A program made the translations under genes and the position numbers. From Semisulcospira habei (taxonomy: Eukaryota; Mollusca; Gastropoda; Semisulcospiridae): a stretch of DNA of 64,000 nucleotides. The stretch covers positions 212,232,399 to 212,296,398 of the forward strand of contig BTPG01000005.1 in NCBI GenBank assembly GCA_036245525.1, in the 5' to 3' direction. Positions 42,398-56,439 of this stretch are shown one piece after another; the stretch's first letter is position 1, and the number at the start of each line of letters is the position of its first letter. Below the pieces are notes generated by a model, which worked only from the letters and a program-made list of their open reading frames with translations, was not told the DNA's origin and did no database searches.

Positions 42398-45293
42398 TTA
42401 CGATGCTGAGGTGAGGTACTTGAAGAGAGCGGTTTTAAAAGACGAAAGCGTTGTTGATGTTGTAACATGTTTGGGCAATGTATTCCACATGCTAGCACCT
42501 GAAAACGCTAAACTTGTCTTATAGAGATCGATTCTAGGTCGTGGCACAGTAATGGACTGCCTTGATCTGGAGTATGTTGATGCCGTGAGGGAAAACATTT
42601 TTTAATATACTCGGGGAGTCTGTTATTCAATACTTTGAATATCGTTATTCCCTTATTGTATAATAAATGTTTTTTCAAGGGGAGAAATTCTAAGGTTTTC
42701 AGTTTATTATCCGTTGTTGAGTTAGGGTCTGAAAGGATAAGCTTCGCGGCTCTACGATGAAGAGAGTTCAGTCTCTTTAACTGGATCCTCATGGTGGACA
42801 AAAGACGTTAAGCCCTAAACATTTATTTATTTATTTTCTTTAACTGGACCTCGCTTGCGCCATCCCACACCGTAGAAGCATAATCTATATGTGACCTGAT
42901 GTGGGCGTTGAAGAACAGTTTTCGTGTTTCTACATTAGCTATATGTTTTAACTTGGATAAAATAAACAGTTTCTTTGATATTGTCTTACATATATTACTA
43001 AGATGGCGTTGCCATTTAAACTGGTTATCTACAGTAACGCCGAGAAGACGATGTTCCGTTACCTGGCTGATAGATTTGCCTTGAAGGGACAAGCTGAGTG
43101 AGAGAGTGCCGAGCTGGTGCTTTTGGCGGGTACTTACAACCATACATTCAGTCTTTGCAGGGTTTAAGATCATGGAATTGTTACTGCACCAGCTGTTAAT
43201 GCCCTGTAATGTGTTTTGTAGGCGCGTGTCAATTACTGACAAATCCTTATCGGGAGTGTGTATCGCAGCATCATCAGCGAACATATCGTATGCAACACTA
43301 TCATCACTAATTGTGAGTGGAAGGTCGTTAATGAAACAAACAGAATAAAGGAGGGCCTAAAATAGAGCCCTGGGGCACGCCATGCTTTACTTTGCAGTGA
43401 CTAGAATATGTACCATTAAGGAGAACTTTTTGTCTTCTGTTTTCTAGGTAGGATTTGAAAAACACGGCTGCGCTTTTAGTATATAATGATATTTTCTTTA
43501 TAAGTATGTCATGGTTCACCATGTCAAAGGCTTTCCGGAAGTCTAAGAACACTACACCTGTTAGTTTGGAATCATTAATAGATGATAACCAGGTATCTGC
43601 CATCCTTATCAAGGCAGTGTGACAGGAATGGTTTGGTCTGAAGCCTGACTGCAGTGAATGGATGAGATTTTGGTTTTCTACGTATTCAGATAGATGCTTA
43701 TGGATGTGCCGCTCTAAAGGCTTCGACAAAACAGGTAATAGTGATATGGGGCGAAAGTTGTTGATTTCACTCATATCTTTTGATTTTGGTAGCGGGATCA
43801 CTTTTGCGTCTTTAAATGCGTCCGGAAAAGAGTTTTGGTTTATACAGATATTGTAAATATATGTAATACTTTCGACGATATATGGAAGAGATATATTGAG
43901 TATTTTTGAGCTGATCTCATCAGGCCCGGATGACTTTTTATTTTCCATCGATGAAATTAATTTACCCACTTCGTGGACTGCTATAGGCGGTATCGTGAAT
44001 GGTTCTTTGTCCGTATTTTCCCGGTTACAGTGGTGTACTAGCGCGTTTGGACAAACATACTCACATGAGTTATTTCCTGTTGGGATTAACGATTCGGCTA
44101 TAGAGGTAAAGTGGTCATTAAACCTATTTGCAGTGAGGTGGGGTGATACAGGCGCACTATTTTTATTTGTACCTCTAGTTACTAAATTAATGGCACGCCA
44201 TACAGTAGATGAGTCTTTGCTTTGTTTAACTATTTTATCGAAAAGAGATCTCTTTGCATTTAAAACCATATATTTAACTCGATTACGCTGTGTTTTGTAT
44301 TCAGTAAACCGCTTCTCGCTTCTCAGCTGGTCTCTATGTTCCATTGCCTCAATCAGATCCGCAGTCAGCCATGGTGGAACAGTAGCGTATTTCACTCTTT
44401 TGTGTCTCAGAGGCGCGTGTTTGTTCAGCACACCAAGAAAAATCCGGTACCAGGTATCTAATGCTTTATTTGGGTCACTATCGTTATACACGTTGATGAA
44501 TTGTGCTGTGGCTAAATCAGCCAAGAAAACACTTTCATTAAAGTTTTTAAACGATCTGTAAGTTATGCAAGTGTGGACTTGCTTTTTTAGCTTTGGAAGT
44601 TTTGACAGCCATGTGCAGCTAACCGGATAGTGGTCACTTACACTAAGACTATTTACTTGAGTGTTGCTAACTGCTTGAGGTTTGTTGGTATAAATATGGT
44701 CTATAATAGTGGCTGATGATGGCGTAATTCTGGTGGGCGATGTTACCAATTGGTGAAGACCGACAAGGGTAGTAGTACATTCCCATGATGGATGGGGTTT
44801 AAGAAAGTCAATATTAAAATCTCCAAGAAGGAGAACATCTTTGTTGTGAATGTTTGTTTTATCGATCATGTGTAAAAAGCTATCGTACCACTCAAAGGTG
44901 GCTGCGGGGTTTCGATACAGAAACCCAACAAGTAAGGGCTGGGATTTAGAGTTTTTTTATTTCTACCCAAATACATTCTACATCACCAGTTTCTAGGTCT
45001 TGTCGCCTGCGGGTTATGTGTAGAATGGATTGATGGATATATACCGCTACACCTGTCTCACCCTGTACTGACGGGTCTCTCCTGATAATAGAATAATTCG
45101 GGATGGCGATGGCTTTATCACTGATGTGGGCGGCCAAACGAGTCTCAGTTAAACCGAAGAGATGGAAATAGTTGGGGGTATTAACATAAACACAGACATC
45201 CTGAACTTTGTTTGCCAGGTGGTAGATATTTAGGTGACCGTTACGAAATTGTTGGCCTTTTTTCGAGGGTCTGTTCATAGTTGTATAAATCAT
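42398..45293 (-). pseudogene. LINE B ORF2: endonuclease and RT with few breaks
   Basis: Starts NGHLNIYHLANK at about 45255 and shows FGLTETRL (catalytic Glu) and IWVEI. It changes frame in a T-run near 44951, then LLLGDFNIDFL, IIDHIYTN and SDHYPVSC complete the endonuclease. The RT follows with INNFRPISLLPVLSKPLERH, SGFRPNHSCHTALIRMADTW, FLDFRKAFDMVNHDIL and HGVPQGSILGPPLFCLF. A frame change near 43335 precedes MFADDAAIHTPDKDL. A 51-bp insertion at 42786-42836 interrupts the EVQLK...NSLHRRAAKL block, and the last change is near 42600. All catalytic residues remain readable. Confidence 0.88.
42786..42836 (-). mobile_element. 51-bp retroposed tail with 12-bp target duplication
   Basis: TCTTTAACTGGA occurs on both sides (42774-42785 and 42837-42848). 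The 51 bp between them contain GGACAAAAGACGTTAAGCCC and end in (TTTA)n. GACGTTAAGC is the end motif of the L2-like LINE here (about 56417 and 60830) and of LINE-dependent SINEs. It is read as an extremely 5'-truncated retrocopy inserted into LINE B. Confidence 0.85.
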
Positions 45294-46170
45294 GTTCAGA
45301 TAATAAGGTAAAAAAAAACAGGGAACAAAACTAAGGTACAGGATACAAATAGTAGAAGGTTACGCAGTTAAACCAGGAAAGAAATTACATGTACAAGTAA
45401 AATATAAAATGAGACAAATAAAAACTAATAAGGTAAAGAACCAGGGGGCAAAACTAAGGTACAGAATACAAATAGTAGAAGGTTACGCAGTTAAACCAGG
45501 AAAGAAATTCCGTCATGTACAAGTAAAATATCAGATGAAACAAATAAAGACTAATTCGACTTTAGTCTCAGTACGTCAGCTGAACGGCGGTTCACGCCAG
45601 AAACCGTGTATTACAGCACACGTAAAGAGCACAAAAACAAAAACTTGCAGTAAAGAGTAAGAAACGACAAGTGTACGATCTGAGAAAAACCCGCTATAAA
45701 GAAAGGGTTTATGTCAGAACTTGTGTGTAACGAAGTCCATATGTTATAACAACACACTCGCTTTTCATTGAAAATGTAAGACAGGCGATAATCTCAGTCA
45801 CCTGAGAACTTAAGTAAGGTTACTAGTGAAAAGAGTTCACGCAATGATCGTGCACTGTGAGTCGGGTGTTCCGACTGTCCGACAAAGCGGATTCCGGTCA
45901 TTAATAAAACATTACACGGATAGTTTACGGTTTGTTCACTGTACTAGAAACACTGTTTCACAGAGCAGTAGTGCACTAATGTTCAGATGTGGTCATCAGA
46001 TGTGTCTCTGTCATCAGATGTGGTCATCGTTCATGTGTCTCTGTCACCAAAAAATCGGTTAATCCATAGTAACTATGACAACCATCAGCAGCTAGCCTGA
46101 GTAAGTCGTCGCCGAGTTTATGCCAATTTAACAAGCGAGGTTGATGACACCTTCACGCAAACTCATACCA

Positions 46171-46247
<77 letters not shown>

Positions 46248-46505
46248 CACACATACGACCCACGGGTTTGTACACACATACCCTTTTTACTTACAGCGCC
46301 AAGTCGGTAGGAGCGACTGATTGACCCTGAAAGCAGAAAGGCAATTCCCGAGCAGTTGTGCGCCCTGCAGGGCGAAAACTGATCAGACAAAACCTTAGAG
46401 CAGTAAACGTCCATCCATCGCTCTCCGTGTGTACACAGTGCAGAGATGTGATTCTAAAGCCTGTGCAGCTTGGCCCTGGAAGTAAAAGAGGTAGCGGGAT
46501 GTCCT
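45294..46505 (-). other. LINE B region between ORF1 and ORF2
   Basis: No gene. A direct duplication of about 124 bp (AGGTA...GGTACAGGATACAAATAGTA from 45306 and again from 45430, then GGTTACGCAGTTAAACCAGG in both) and a (CA)n tract at 46171-46245 are the only structures seen. Confidence 0.6.
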
Positions 46506-49572
<3,067 letters not shown>

Positions 49573-49603
49573 CTCTCTTGGCTTGACTTCGCGAACGAAG
49601 ATT

Positions 49604-51740
49604 TTATAGGAGTTGCCCACGACGTCTGCAGGATTGTTCGTGGCTGCGGAGGCCAATCCGAGACAAGCAGGTTCGACCGCAGTGGCTGCAGGGGAAGGTA
49701 TGGCCAGGGTTCTGAGCTGCGGCATCTCTGTTTTTTCTCCTGAGCCGCTTGTCCTTAAGGCTAGCTCTGTGAGAGTCCTCAAATGAGACAGCTGCCTTGT
49801 AAACGGTGGAGCGCCAGGTGTCACGGTCCGCAGCAAGCGAAGACCACTGGTGGTGGTCGATTTGGCAGGCACTAAGTGACTTCTTGAGACAGTCTTTGTA
49901 TCTCTTCTTTGGTGCCCCTCTGTCACGGTGTCCAGTAGCAAGCTCGCCGAACAGGGTGATCTTTGGTAGGCGATGATCCTCCATCCTGGAGACGTGCCCC
50001 GCCCAGCGGAGCTGTGTCCGCAGCAGCAAAGCCTCGATGCTCACAGTTTCAGCCTGTTCAAGGACCTCGACGTTGGTGACATAGTCACTCCAGTGAATGC
50101 CCAGGATGGTGCGCAGGCAGCGCTGGTGGAAGCGTTCGAGGAGTCGTAGTTGGCTGCGGTAGAGGGCCCAGGACTCAGAACCATACAGCAGGGTGGTGAG
50201 GACCACAGCTCTGTACACGCTGATCTTGGTGCCTGTTTTCAGCTGTTGATTGTGCCACACCCGCTTGAAAAGTCGCCCGAAAGCGCTGTTCGCTTTTGCC
50301 AGCCTGCTGTCAAGCTCCTTGTCCAGCTTGGCGTCCGACGTGATAATGCAGCCAAGGTAAGTAAACTGGTGCACTGACTTTAGTTCAGACTCGCCAATGG
50401 TGATGTGAGGAGGGCGATACACTGTCTTGGGTGCCGGCTGATGGAGGACCTCTGTCTTTTTCAGATTGACCTCGAGTCCAAAGAGCTGGGCAGCATCTGC
50501 GAAGCAAGACGTGATGCGCTGCAGGGCTTTCTCTGTGTGTGCAACGAGGGCAGCATCATCAGCAAAAAGCAGCTCACGAATCAGTTGGTCTAGGGTTTTC
50601 GTGTGGGCATGCAGTCGTCTGAGGTTGAACAGGCTGCCATCGAGACGATACCTGATGTACACTGCATCGTCATCATCGAGGTCCACTGTGGCCTGCTTCA
50701 ACATCATGCTAAAAAAGATGGTGAAGAGGGTCGGTGCCAGCACGCAGCCCTGCTTTACGCCGTTGAGAATGGGGAATGGTTCTGAGAGGTCATTGTTGAG
50801 TCTGACCTGGCCTTGCTGGTCCTCGTGTAGCTGGACAATCATGTTGAGGAACTTTGGGGGACAGCCAAGTCGCTCCAGGATCTGCCACATGCCTTGCCTG
50901 CTCACAGTGTCGAACGCTTTTGTTAGGTCGACAAATGTTACGTACAGCCCTTTGTTCTGCTCGCGGCACTTCTCCTGTAGCTGTCTCAGCACAAAGACCA
51001 TATCGGTGGTGCTCCTGTTTGCTCTGAAGCCACACTGGCCCTCTGGGAGTTGGTCTTCAGCGATGGCAGGTACCAGCCGATTCAGGAGCAGCCTTGCAAG
51101 GATTTTCCCAGCAATGGACAGCAGGGTAATTCCCCGATATTTGGAACAGTCAGACTTCTCGCCTTTGTTCTTGTACAGGGTGATAACGACTGCATTACGG
51201 ATATCTTTTGGTAGTGTTCCTTCCTCCCAGCAGCAGAGAAAGAGGTCATGGAGCTTGTTGTGCAGTGCTGTGCCTCCATGTTTCCAGATCTCTGGCGGTA
51301 TTCCATCAATGCCTGCTGCTTTGCCACTCTTGAGCTGGTGGATGGCTGTGAGGGTCTCTTCAGCGGTGGGCGGTTCGTCCAATTCAACCTTTACTGGGAG
51401 GTGTGGGATTTGTAGGATGACTGCTTCTTGAACAGTGCGCTCAGCGCTGAAGAGGCTCTGAAAGTATTCCGACCAGCGGTTCAAGATGGAGGTATTATCT
51501 GTGAGGAGTGCCTGGCCATCAGCGCTTCGCAGGGGACTTTGTACCAGGTGCCTGGGGCCATACACTGCTTTCAGTGCTTCGTAGAAGCCCCTGTAGTCAC
51601 CATTGTCAGCGCAAAGCTGGGTCCTCTGTGCAAGTCTGGTCCACCACTCATTCTGGAGATCTCTGAGCTTGCGCTGGAGACTGCTGCAGACGAGGCGGAA
51701 GGCAGACTTCTTCACAGGGCAGGAAGGCTGGGCTAGGTGG
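49604..51740 (-). CDS. LINE D reverse transcriptase with C-terminal zinc finger
   Basis: This open frame of about 703 residues follows the endonuclease after a one-base shift. It contains the RT N-region (KSGKAAGIDGIPPEIWKHGG), finger motif CSKYRGITLLSIAGKILARL, EGQCGFRANRSTTDMVF, motif A FVDLTKAFDT (residues 261-270), KQGCVLAPTLF (321-331) and catalytic LFADDAALVAH (383-393). The connector YLGCIITSDAKLDKELDSRL and the C-terminal GAPKKRYKDCLKKSL block follow. A Cys2-His-Cys finger (FPCSHCGRTC, then IGLRSHEQSC) ends the protein at about residues 674-697. No internal stop is present, which points to a recent insertion. Confidence 0.92.
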
Positions 51741-52833
51741 GCCTGATGGGCGGCTCTTTTTTTTTTGCTAGGTGTTCCTGGATCTCTACATCGTTTTCGT
51801 CAAACCAGTCTTTGTTCTTCTTTCTGGCGAAACCCAAGACTTCTGCAGAGGATTTTGCAATAGCAGTTTTCAGTTGTTCCCAAAGTGTTTCAGGGGAGGA
51901 GTCTACTGGGTCCGCTGTGTCTTTGAGCCTGCGCTGTAAATCTGTCTGAAAGGCAGCTTTCACATCGTCACGCTGAAGGCTGGCAACATCAAGCTTTTTC
52001 TTGGGGGGCCCCCATTTCTTGGGTTTTGGCTTGAAGTGGAGCCTGAGTTTGCAGCGGACAAGGCGGTGGTCAGTGTGGCACTCTGCGCTGGGCATCACTC
52101 TGGTGAGGAGGACGTCACTGCGGTCCCTCTGACGCACTAGGACATAGTCGATAAGGTGCCAGTGTTTTGAGCGAGGATGCATCCAGGTGGTCTTTCGACT
52201 GTCCTTTTGCTGAAAAGTAGTGTTGGTGATGACAAGTTGCTGCTCCGCACAGAACTCCAACAGTAGGCGGCCATTGTCATTGCAGTTCCCCACGCCATGC
52301 TTGCCGAGGACTCCTTTCCAGGCTTCAGAGTCCTGGCCCACTCTGGCGTTGAAGTCGCCAAGGATGATGACTTTGTCGTCTGCAGGGGTACTCTGTAGGA
52401 GGCTGCGCAGGTCAGTGTAAAACTTGTCCTTTTCAGCAGGCTCTGCCAGGAGGGTTGGGGAGTACACACTGAGAAGGGTGACGTGTTGCTGGTGTCTCAG
52501 TGGGAGGCGCATGGACATGATGCGGTCTGAGTGGCCCGTTGGTAGGTTTTCCAGCTTAGTCGCAATGGATGTCTTGACCATGAAACCCACGACTGAGAGC
52601 CGTCTTTCTGATGCAGGCCTGCCTGACCAGTAGAGGGTGTACCCAGCACCTAGTTCTTGGAGGCTGCCTTCGTCCGGAAGGCGTACTTCGCTGAGCGCGG
52701 CGATGTCGATGTTTAACCTCCGCAATTCATGGGCAACGAGGGCGGAGCGACGTTCAGGGCGTCCGCTGTCTGCTTTGTCGAGCATGGTTCGGACGTTCCA
52801 GCATGCTACGTTGAGTCCGGTCGTGGTCGTCAT
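51733..52833 (-). CDS. LINE D apurinic-type endonuclease (EEP) domain
   Basis: MTTTTGLNVACWNVRTML opens an EEP nuclease, which nicks target DNA to prime reverse transcription. Visible catalytic features: Asn in CWNVRT (residues 11-16), Glu 49 in LSEVRLP, ILGDFNARVG (157-166), LIDYVLV (228-234) and TDHRLV (254-259). A basic linker with KPKPKKWGPPKKKLD and the helix region leading to the RT follow. The frame ends early because of a one-base change in the T-run at about 51757-51766 (A-run on the coding strand); the RT continues in the next frame. It is one frameshift away from an uninterrupted coding unit. Confidence 0.92.
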   Translation of the reverse strand: MTTTTGLNVACWNVRTMLDKADSGRPERRSALVAHELRRLNIDIAALSEVRLPDEGSLQELGAGYTLYWSGRPASERRLSVVGFMVKTSIATKLENLPTGHSDRIMSMRLPLRHQQHVTLLSVYSPTLLAEPAEKDKFYTDLRSLLQSTPADDKVIILGDFNARVGQDSEAWKGVLGKHGVGNCNDNGRLLLEFCAEQQLVITNTTFQQKDSRKTTWMHPRSKHWHLIDYVLVRQRDRSDVLLTRVMPSAECHTDHRLVRCKLRLHFKPKPKKWGPPKKKLDVASLQRDDVKAAFQTDLQRRLKDTADPVDSSPETLWEQLKTAIAKSSAEVLGFARKKNKDWFDENDVEIQEHLAKKKEPPIRPT

Positions 52834-53506
52834 GAGAGTGGATCCGTTATTCTTTCTTGTTTTTTGACCGCAGGAGAAGATGCCCGTTGACCGCGGCTAG
52901 CCAACTGGGTTGCGAGGGGACGAGCTTTGGTTAGGCCACCTTTTCTAGGCCCCTCTCCGTGTGGAGCAAGCAGTGCTGTCCCTAGAAAAGGCTGCTTGGT
53001 CGTTCAGGGTGTGCCGAGTGATGTTGTCATCCCCAGGTCAACATCAGGCGACCAATATCCTGAACCGCCTGCATGCAGGTTTGAGACTGCGGCTTCCAGT
53101 GACATCTTTCACCTGCCGTTTCGCCCCTCGCCCGTCGCTACAGGACTTGGAATGGTCAGTGTCATGGTCCGTGGACGTTTCCTAAAGCCTGCGCGGTGGA
53201 GCTTTTTGGTGGAGTGCAGTGTGCGCAGTACTGGCCCCACCCTTTAAACCCTTGGTTCATCTGCCATGGCCTAGCAAGCTGGGACGATGGCATCGAGGTC
53301 CTCGGGTCGTAGGTTTTATATCAGACTGTCCTTGTCCTAGTCTCTGGCTCAAAAGCCTTCCCCGGAGACACGGGGGCTTTGATGTCAGGGGTTTCCTCCC
53401 TTAGCCTTTCCGCAGCCAAGCGGCCAGGCCTGCAAGGCAGCAGGCGACTCGTGGAGGGCGGGGTCGTCTATGTCCCGTGCAGATGTGAACATCTGCCCAC
53501 TGCCCA
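52834..53506 (-). other. LINE D 5' region
   Basis: About 670 bp upstream of the first ATG of LINE D. No ORF1 is recognised in any minus frame. It probably holds the internal promoter, but no motif is diagnostic. Confidence 0.6.
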
Positions 53507-53517
53507 CATTTGCTCGT

Positions 53518-54270
53518 ACGTTGGGTCGAACTGTCAAAGATCGACCACACGTACGAGGCATTCTTCGATCTCGTGTTGGCGCAACAGTTCTTTGGTAGCG
53601 TTTCGAAGGATCTAGCGGTATTCTTGAGGGAGCGTAACCTCAAGAGTACAGATGAGTTAGTGCAGAACGCGGAGGCTTTTCGGCTGGCGCATCCGACGAA
53701 AAACCTCGCGCGTAGGACCGAGTCACCGCCAGTCGGGTTGGTCGCTGATAACACGACTGGAGGATATCGGGGTGTCAATACCCAGCTGGTTAACGGGAGA
53801 GATACTTTACGTTTTCGACGCGGGGATAGAGGTAATAGCAATGGCGGTCGCGATCCGTACGCACGAGGAGAAACATCTGGGCGTGGGTATGGTCGTGGTC
53901 GTATTGCGAATTCGGACACTCAGTGTTTTGCGTGTCGGAACTGTCCTTACAGTAGTTCAGGCGCGAAGTATGTTGGTTATCAGGAACACATCTGGCTCAT
54001 CAATGTCCTAATAGTCCTGGTATGGTGGAGGGGGCAGAGCAGCCCACTCACATGGCCAGTTTTGCGGTCCCAGTCGGGGAGGAACCACAGCTGGGCGGAG
54101 TGTGTTCAGCTGACGGAGGTGGTTGCCTACCGCTGGTGGACGGTGTTGTAAACGGATGTCTCGCTTCTGTTCTCCGTGACTCCGGTACAACGACTGCAGG
54201 GGTCAGACGTAGCCTATTTAGGAAGGATCAGTACACGGGGGAGACACAGGAAGTGATTTCGTTCGGTGGG
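53518..54270 (+). pseudogene. Gag C-terminal part and start of protease
   Basis: Resumes with RWVELSKIDHTYEAFFDLVL and FLRERNLKSTDELVQNAEAF, completing the capsid-like region, then an Arg/Gly-rich linker (GNSNGGRDPYARGETSGRGY) as found before the zinc knuckle. The knuckle is damaged: TQCFACRNCPYSSSG retains three Cys with a shortened spacing and no clear His. After a frame change (about 54020) comes the start of an aspartic protease with CLASVLRDSGTTTAGVRRSL; DSG is the catalytic Asp triad. A TGA follows at 54271. Confidence 0.8.
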
Positions 54271-54273
54271 TGA

Positions 54274-54630
54274 GTAGAAGTTTCTCCTTTGGCGAGGATA
54301 GAGGTTGACACAGAGATTTTCTCAGGTGATCTGATTTCGTGTGTCATCGACGAGCCGGTAGTAGATTTAGTTCTGGGTAATATGAAGGGTATGAAGCCAG
54401 TCGTCCATAGAGTCGAGACGATTAAGCGAGTTCATGTTCCTAGCGGTGCAGTCTTATCAGTCGCGACGAGAGCTCAGGCAAGCGTGCTCGTGAGCAAACG
54501 GACCGTGTTGGTACCGTCCAGAGTCAGGGGATCGGTCCGCGGGTTTGGCCCACCAGTCGGGTTGGCTGGAGACGGCATACTTCTGTTGCCGACAGAAATG
54601 CCGCTCACCGCCCCGACTTTAGGTAGGTAG
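54274..54630 (+). pseudogene. Aspartic protease, C-terminal part
   Basis: In frame with the preceding DSG-containing segment after one TGA, it reads LARIEVDTEIFSGDLISCVI and VDLVLGNMKGMK. The D-L-V-L-G block corresponds to the second conserved strand of retroviral-type proteases. The frame continues without recognisable RT (VETIKRVHVPSGAVLSVATR) to 54630. RT, RNase H and integrase are missing between here and the polypurine tract, so the element was probably non-autonomous. Confidence 0.75.
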
Positions 54631-54844
54631 GTGACTGTTGAGTCTCGCAATTGTGTATGGGCCGTCGCTGGATCGTTTTCATTTCTGGAGGTGGTAACGC
54701 GTTAGTTCTGTTTTTTGCGTTCGCTGTGCGATCAGAGAGTGTGTCTTGAATATTAAGGCTGTGATTAGTTATTTCGTTATGATAGGATAGTGTCTTGCAT
54801 CGAGTAGTCTTAAAAAGAAACTCGGTCGTTTCTTTTTTTTTCCC

Positions 54845-54857
54845 GAGGAAGGGGGAA
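54845..54857 (+). promoter_or_regulatory. Polypurine tract
   Basis: GAGGAAGGGGGAA lies directly before the 3' LTR start (54859), the place where plus-strand DNA synthesis of LTR retrotransposons is primed. Confidence 0.8.
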
Positions 54858-54858
54858 T

Positions 54859-56110
54859 TGTGATGAAACTCTATGCTCATGCATAGTGTTCAAAAAGTAG
54901 GGTAAATACGGTACGGTTCTTGTTAAAGGTTTGTTTGTGCCGATAGTCCATGTGGCACGAGACCCACCTGAAATCTTTAGGACATGGTTAGCACGGTAAG
55001 CGTTAGTGAGTTGTAGGCAGAAGTTCAGTCTGGCAGAGCGGTAGAAACATTAGTACGGGGCTTTATCGTCAGTGTGAACAGATGTGTGTGAGATACCTAG
55101 CCCGTATTCCAAGACTCTGAAACCTAGAATTCAGGTATGTTTCTGTATATGTATCATTGATGGTTACTTGCGTTAAAGATAGTATGAGTTGGTAAGAGTA
55201 ATTTAGTTGTATAGTGTTGACCGGTTTGGTTCCGTTATGTGGGTTTGGAATTCAGTGAGGTAACCGGTGGTTTTCGTACATAGTTATTTACCGAGATAGA
55301 TAACTAAAGGAATGTGAGGGGTATATGTCTGTCATTATGAAGGTAATACGTGGTTGGTTAAGCATAGTCTTTTCCAGTGTAGAGAATAGTGTATAGCGAG
55401 AGTGTTAGGCTATAGTCTGTTTCAAGATAGTGACAGAGATATGGGGTGTTATGAAAGTAGTTTGGTTATGAAGCACGTGTGTGTGTGAATGAACGTGTGA
55501 GTTATTTGTATCAGCCAGTTTACGTAATGTTTCTCATATCATCCAATATGGTGTGTGTTTAGCAAGTGTTACGATTTGGGACGTTGTTGTTGTTTAGAGT
55601 GCTTGTCAAGAGCGGAACGACGGACACCGAGACGTCAGTCACCAGGGACCTAACGTGAAATCAACTCTCCATCTCAATCTTCACTCAGGGAGTGAGCGAC
55701 CGGGACCGAGACACCCGAGTCACAGCGAGAACTGCGAAACGGTACGAGTAACGAGGACGTCCGCGATACGAGAGACAGGACGACTCGAGGAGCGTACAAC
55801 GAAGGACTTGCACGCCTAGACGTGAGAAGGACTAACGTAACCAGGCGACAACACCAAGCAGGTTGGATAGTGAGAGACCAATACCTAGCCTGGCAGTGAT
55901 ATTGTGTGTATATGGTAGTGGTGTATGTAGTTGTGATAGTTGGTGAGCATTCTTTTTATATTGTTATCTTGTATAAAAGTTACGTTAGAAAGGGAGCCCG
56001 TGTGTTGAGTTTTTACCGCATGAATGCGCCCGTCTGAGTCAGTGGCGGTGTATGCGTCTGTTGTGCGAGAGTCTGTGCGTACGACTGGGGGCAAGTCTGC
56101 GTGCGTTACA
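54859..56110 (+). repeat. 3' LTR, complete
   Basis: 1,252 bp from TGTGATGAAACT to GTGCGTTACA. It includes the segments missing from the 5' LTR and matches the solo LTR at 30321-31657 along its length. Confidence 0.93.
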
Positions 56111-56439
56111 GTGGGGTTAACTACTTTTTAGTTCCCAGGGTCACCCTGGTCAGCCCCACAGGGTGGGTTTTCCACTCTATTCTGGGGCATGTGTGTCTGT
56201 CTACCCGTGGTCCATTCCTCTGTATTTTTCTGTTTTTTTAACGATCCCTAAACTGTCTGCGCTGCCTGGAGTTCTTGAAATTGGATGTGTGTTGCTAAAT
56301 GGTCTTAGGTTTATTTAGCGTATTAGACCGGCTGGCGACATACATTCAATATTCTGTTTGGTTTTTATTTTCACAAGCAGTGCAGGCACGTCCTGAGAAA
56401 GTCTTGTTACTGTCGGGACGTTAAGCAACGTACAATCAA
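56111..56439 (+). mobile_element. L2-like LINE, 3' end (continuation of 35506-37478)
   Basis: GTTAACTACTTTTTAGTTCC, then CAGCCCCACAGGGTGGGTTT and later GGGACGTTAAGCAACGTACA, are shared with 60530-60850. It begins with the second GTGGG of the LTR-element duplication and ends at the hAT insertion. Confidence 0.88.

Larger units (their letters stand above)
49573..53506 (-). mobile_element. EEP-RT LINE D, near intact, with 11-bp target duplication
   Basis: CATTTGCTCGT flanks both ends (49562-49572 and 53507-53517). The gag frame is continuous across the site when one copy is ignored, confirming the borders. The element is 3,934 bp: about 670 bp of 5' region, one long coding unit (52833-49604) and a 3' UTR of only about 31 bp without poly(A). 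A single coding unit with endonuclease and RT resembles RTE-type organisation, but the C-terminal zinc finger is not typical of RTE, so the clade is left open. Confidence 0.93.

Noticed and set aside
50466..51431. 321-codon plus-strand frame opposite LINE D
   Set aside because: It is the antisense shadow of the RT coding strand.
54605..54880. 91-codon minus-strand frame before the 3' LTR
   Set aside because: It runs through the polypurine tract and LTR start on the antisense strand and has no domain.
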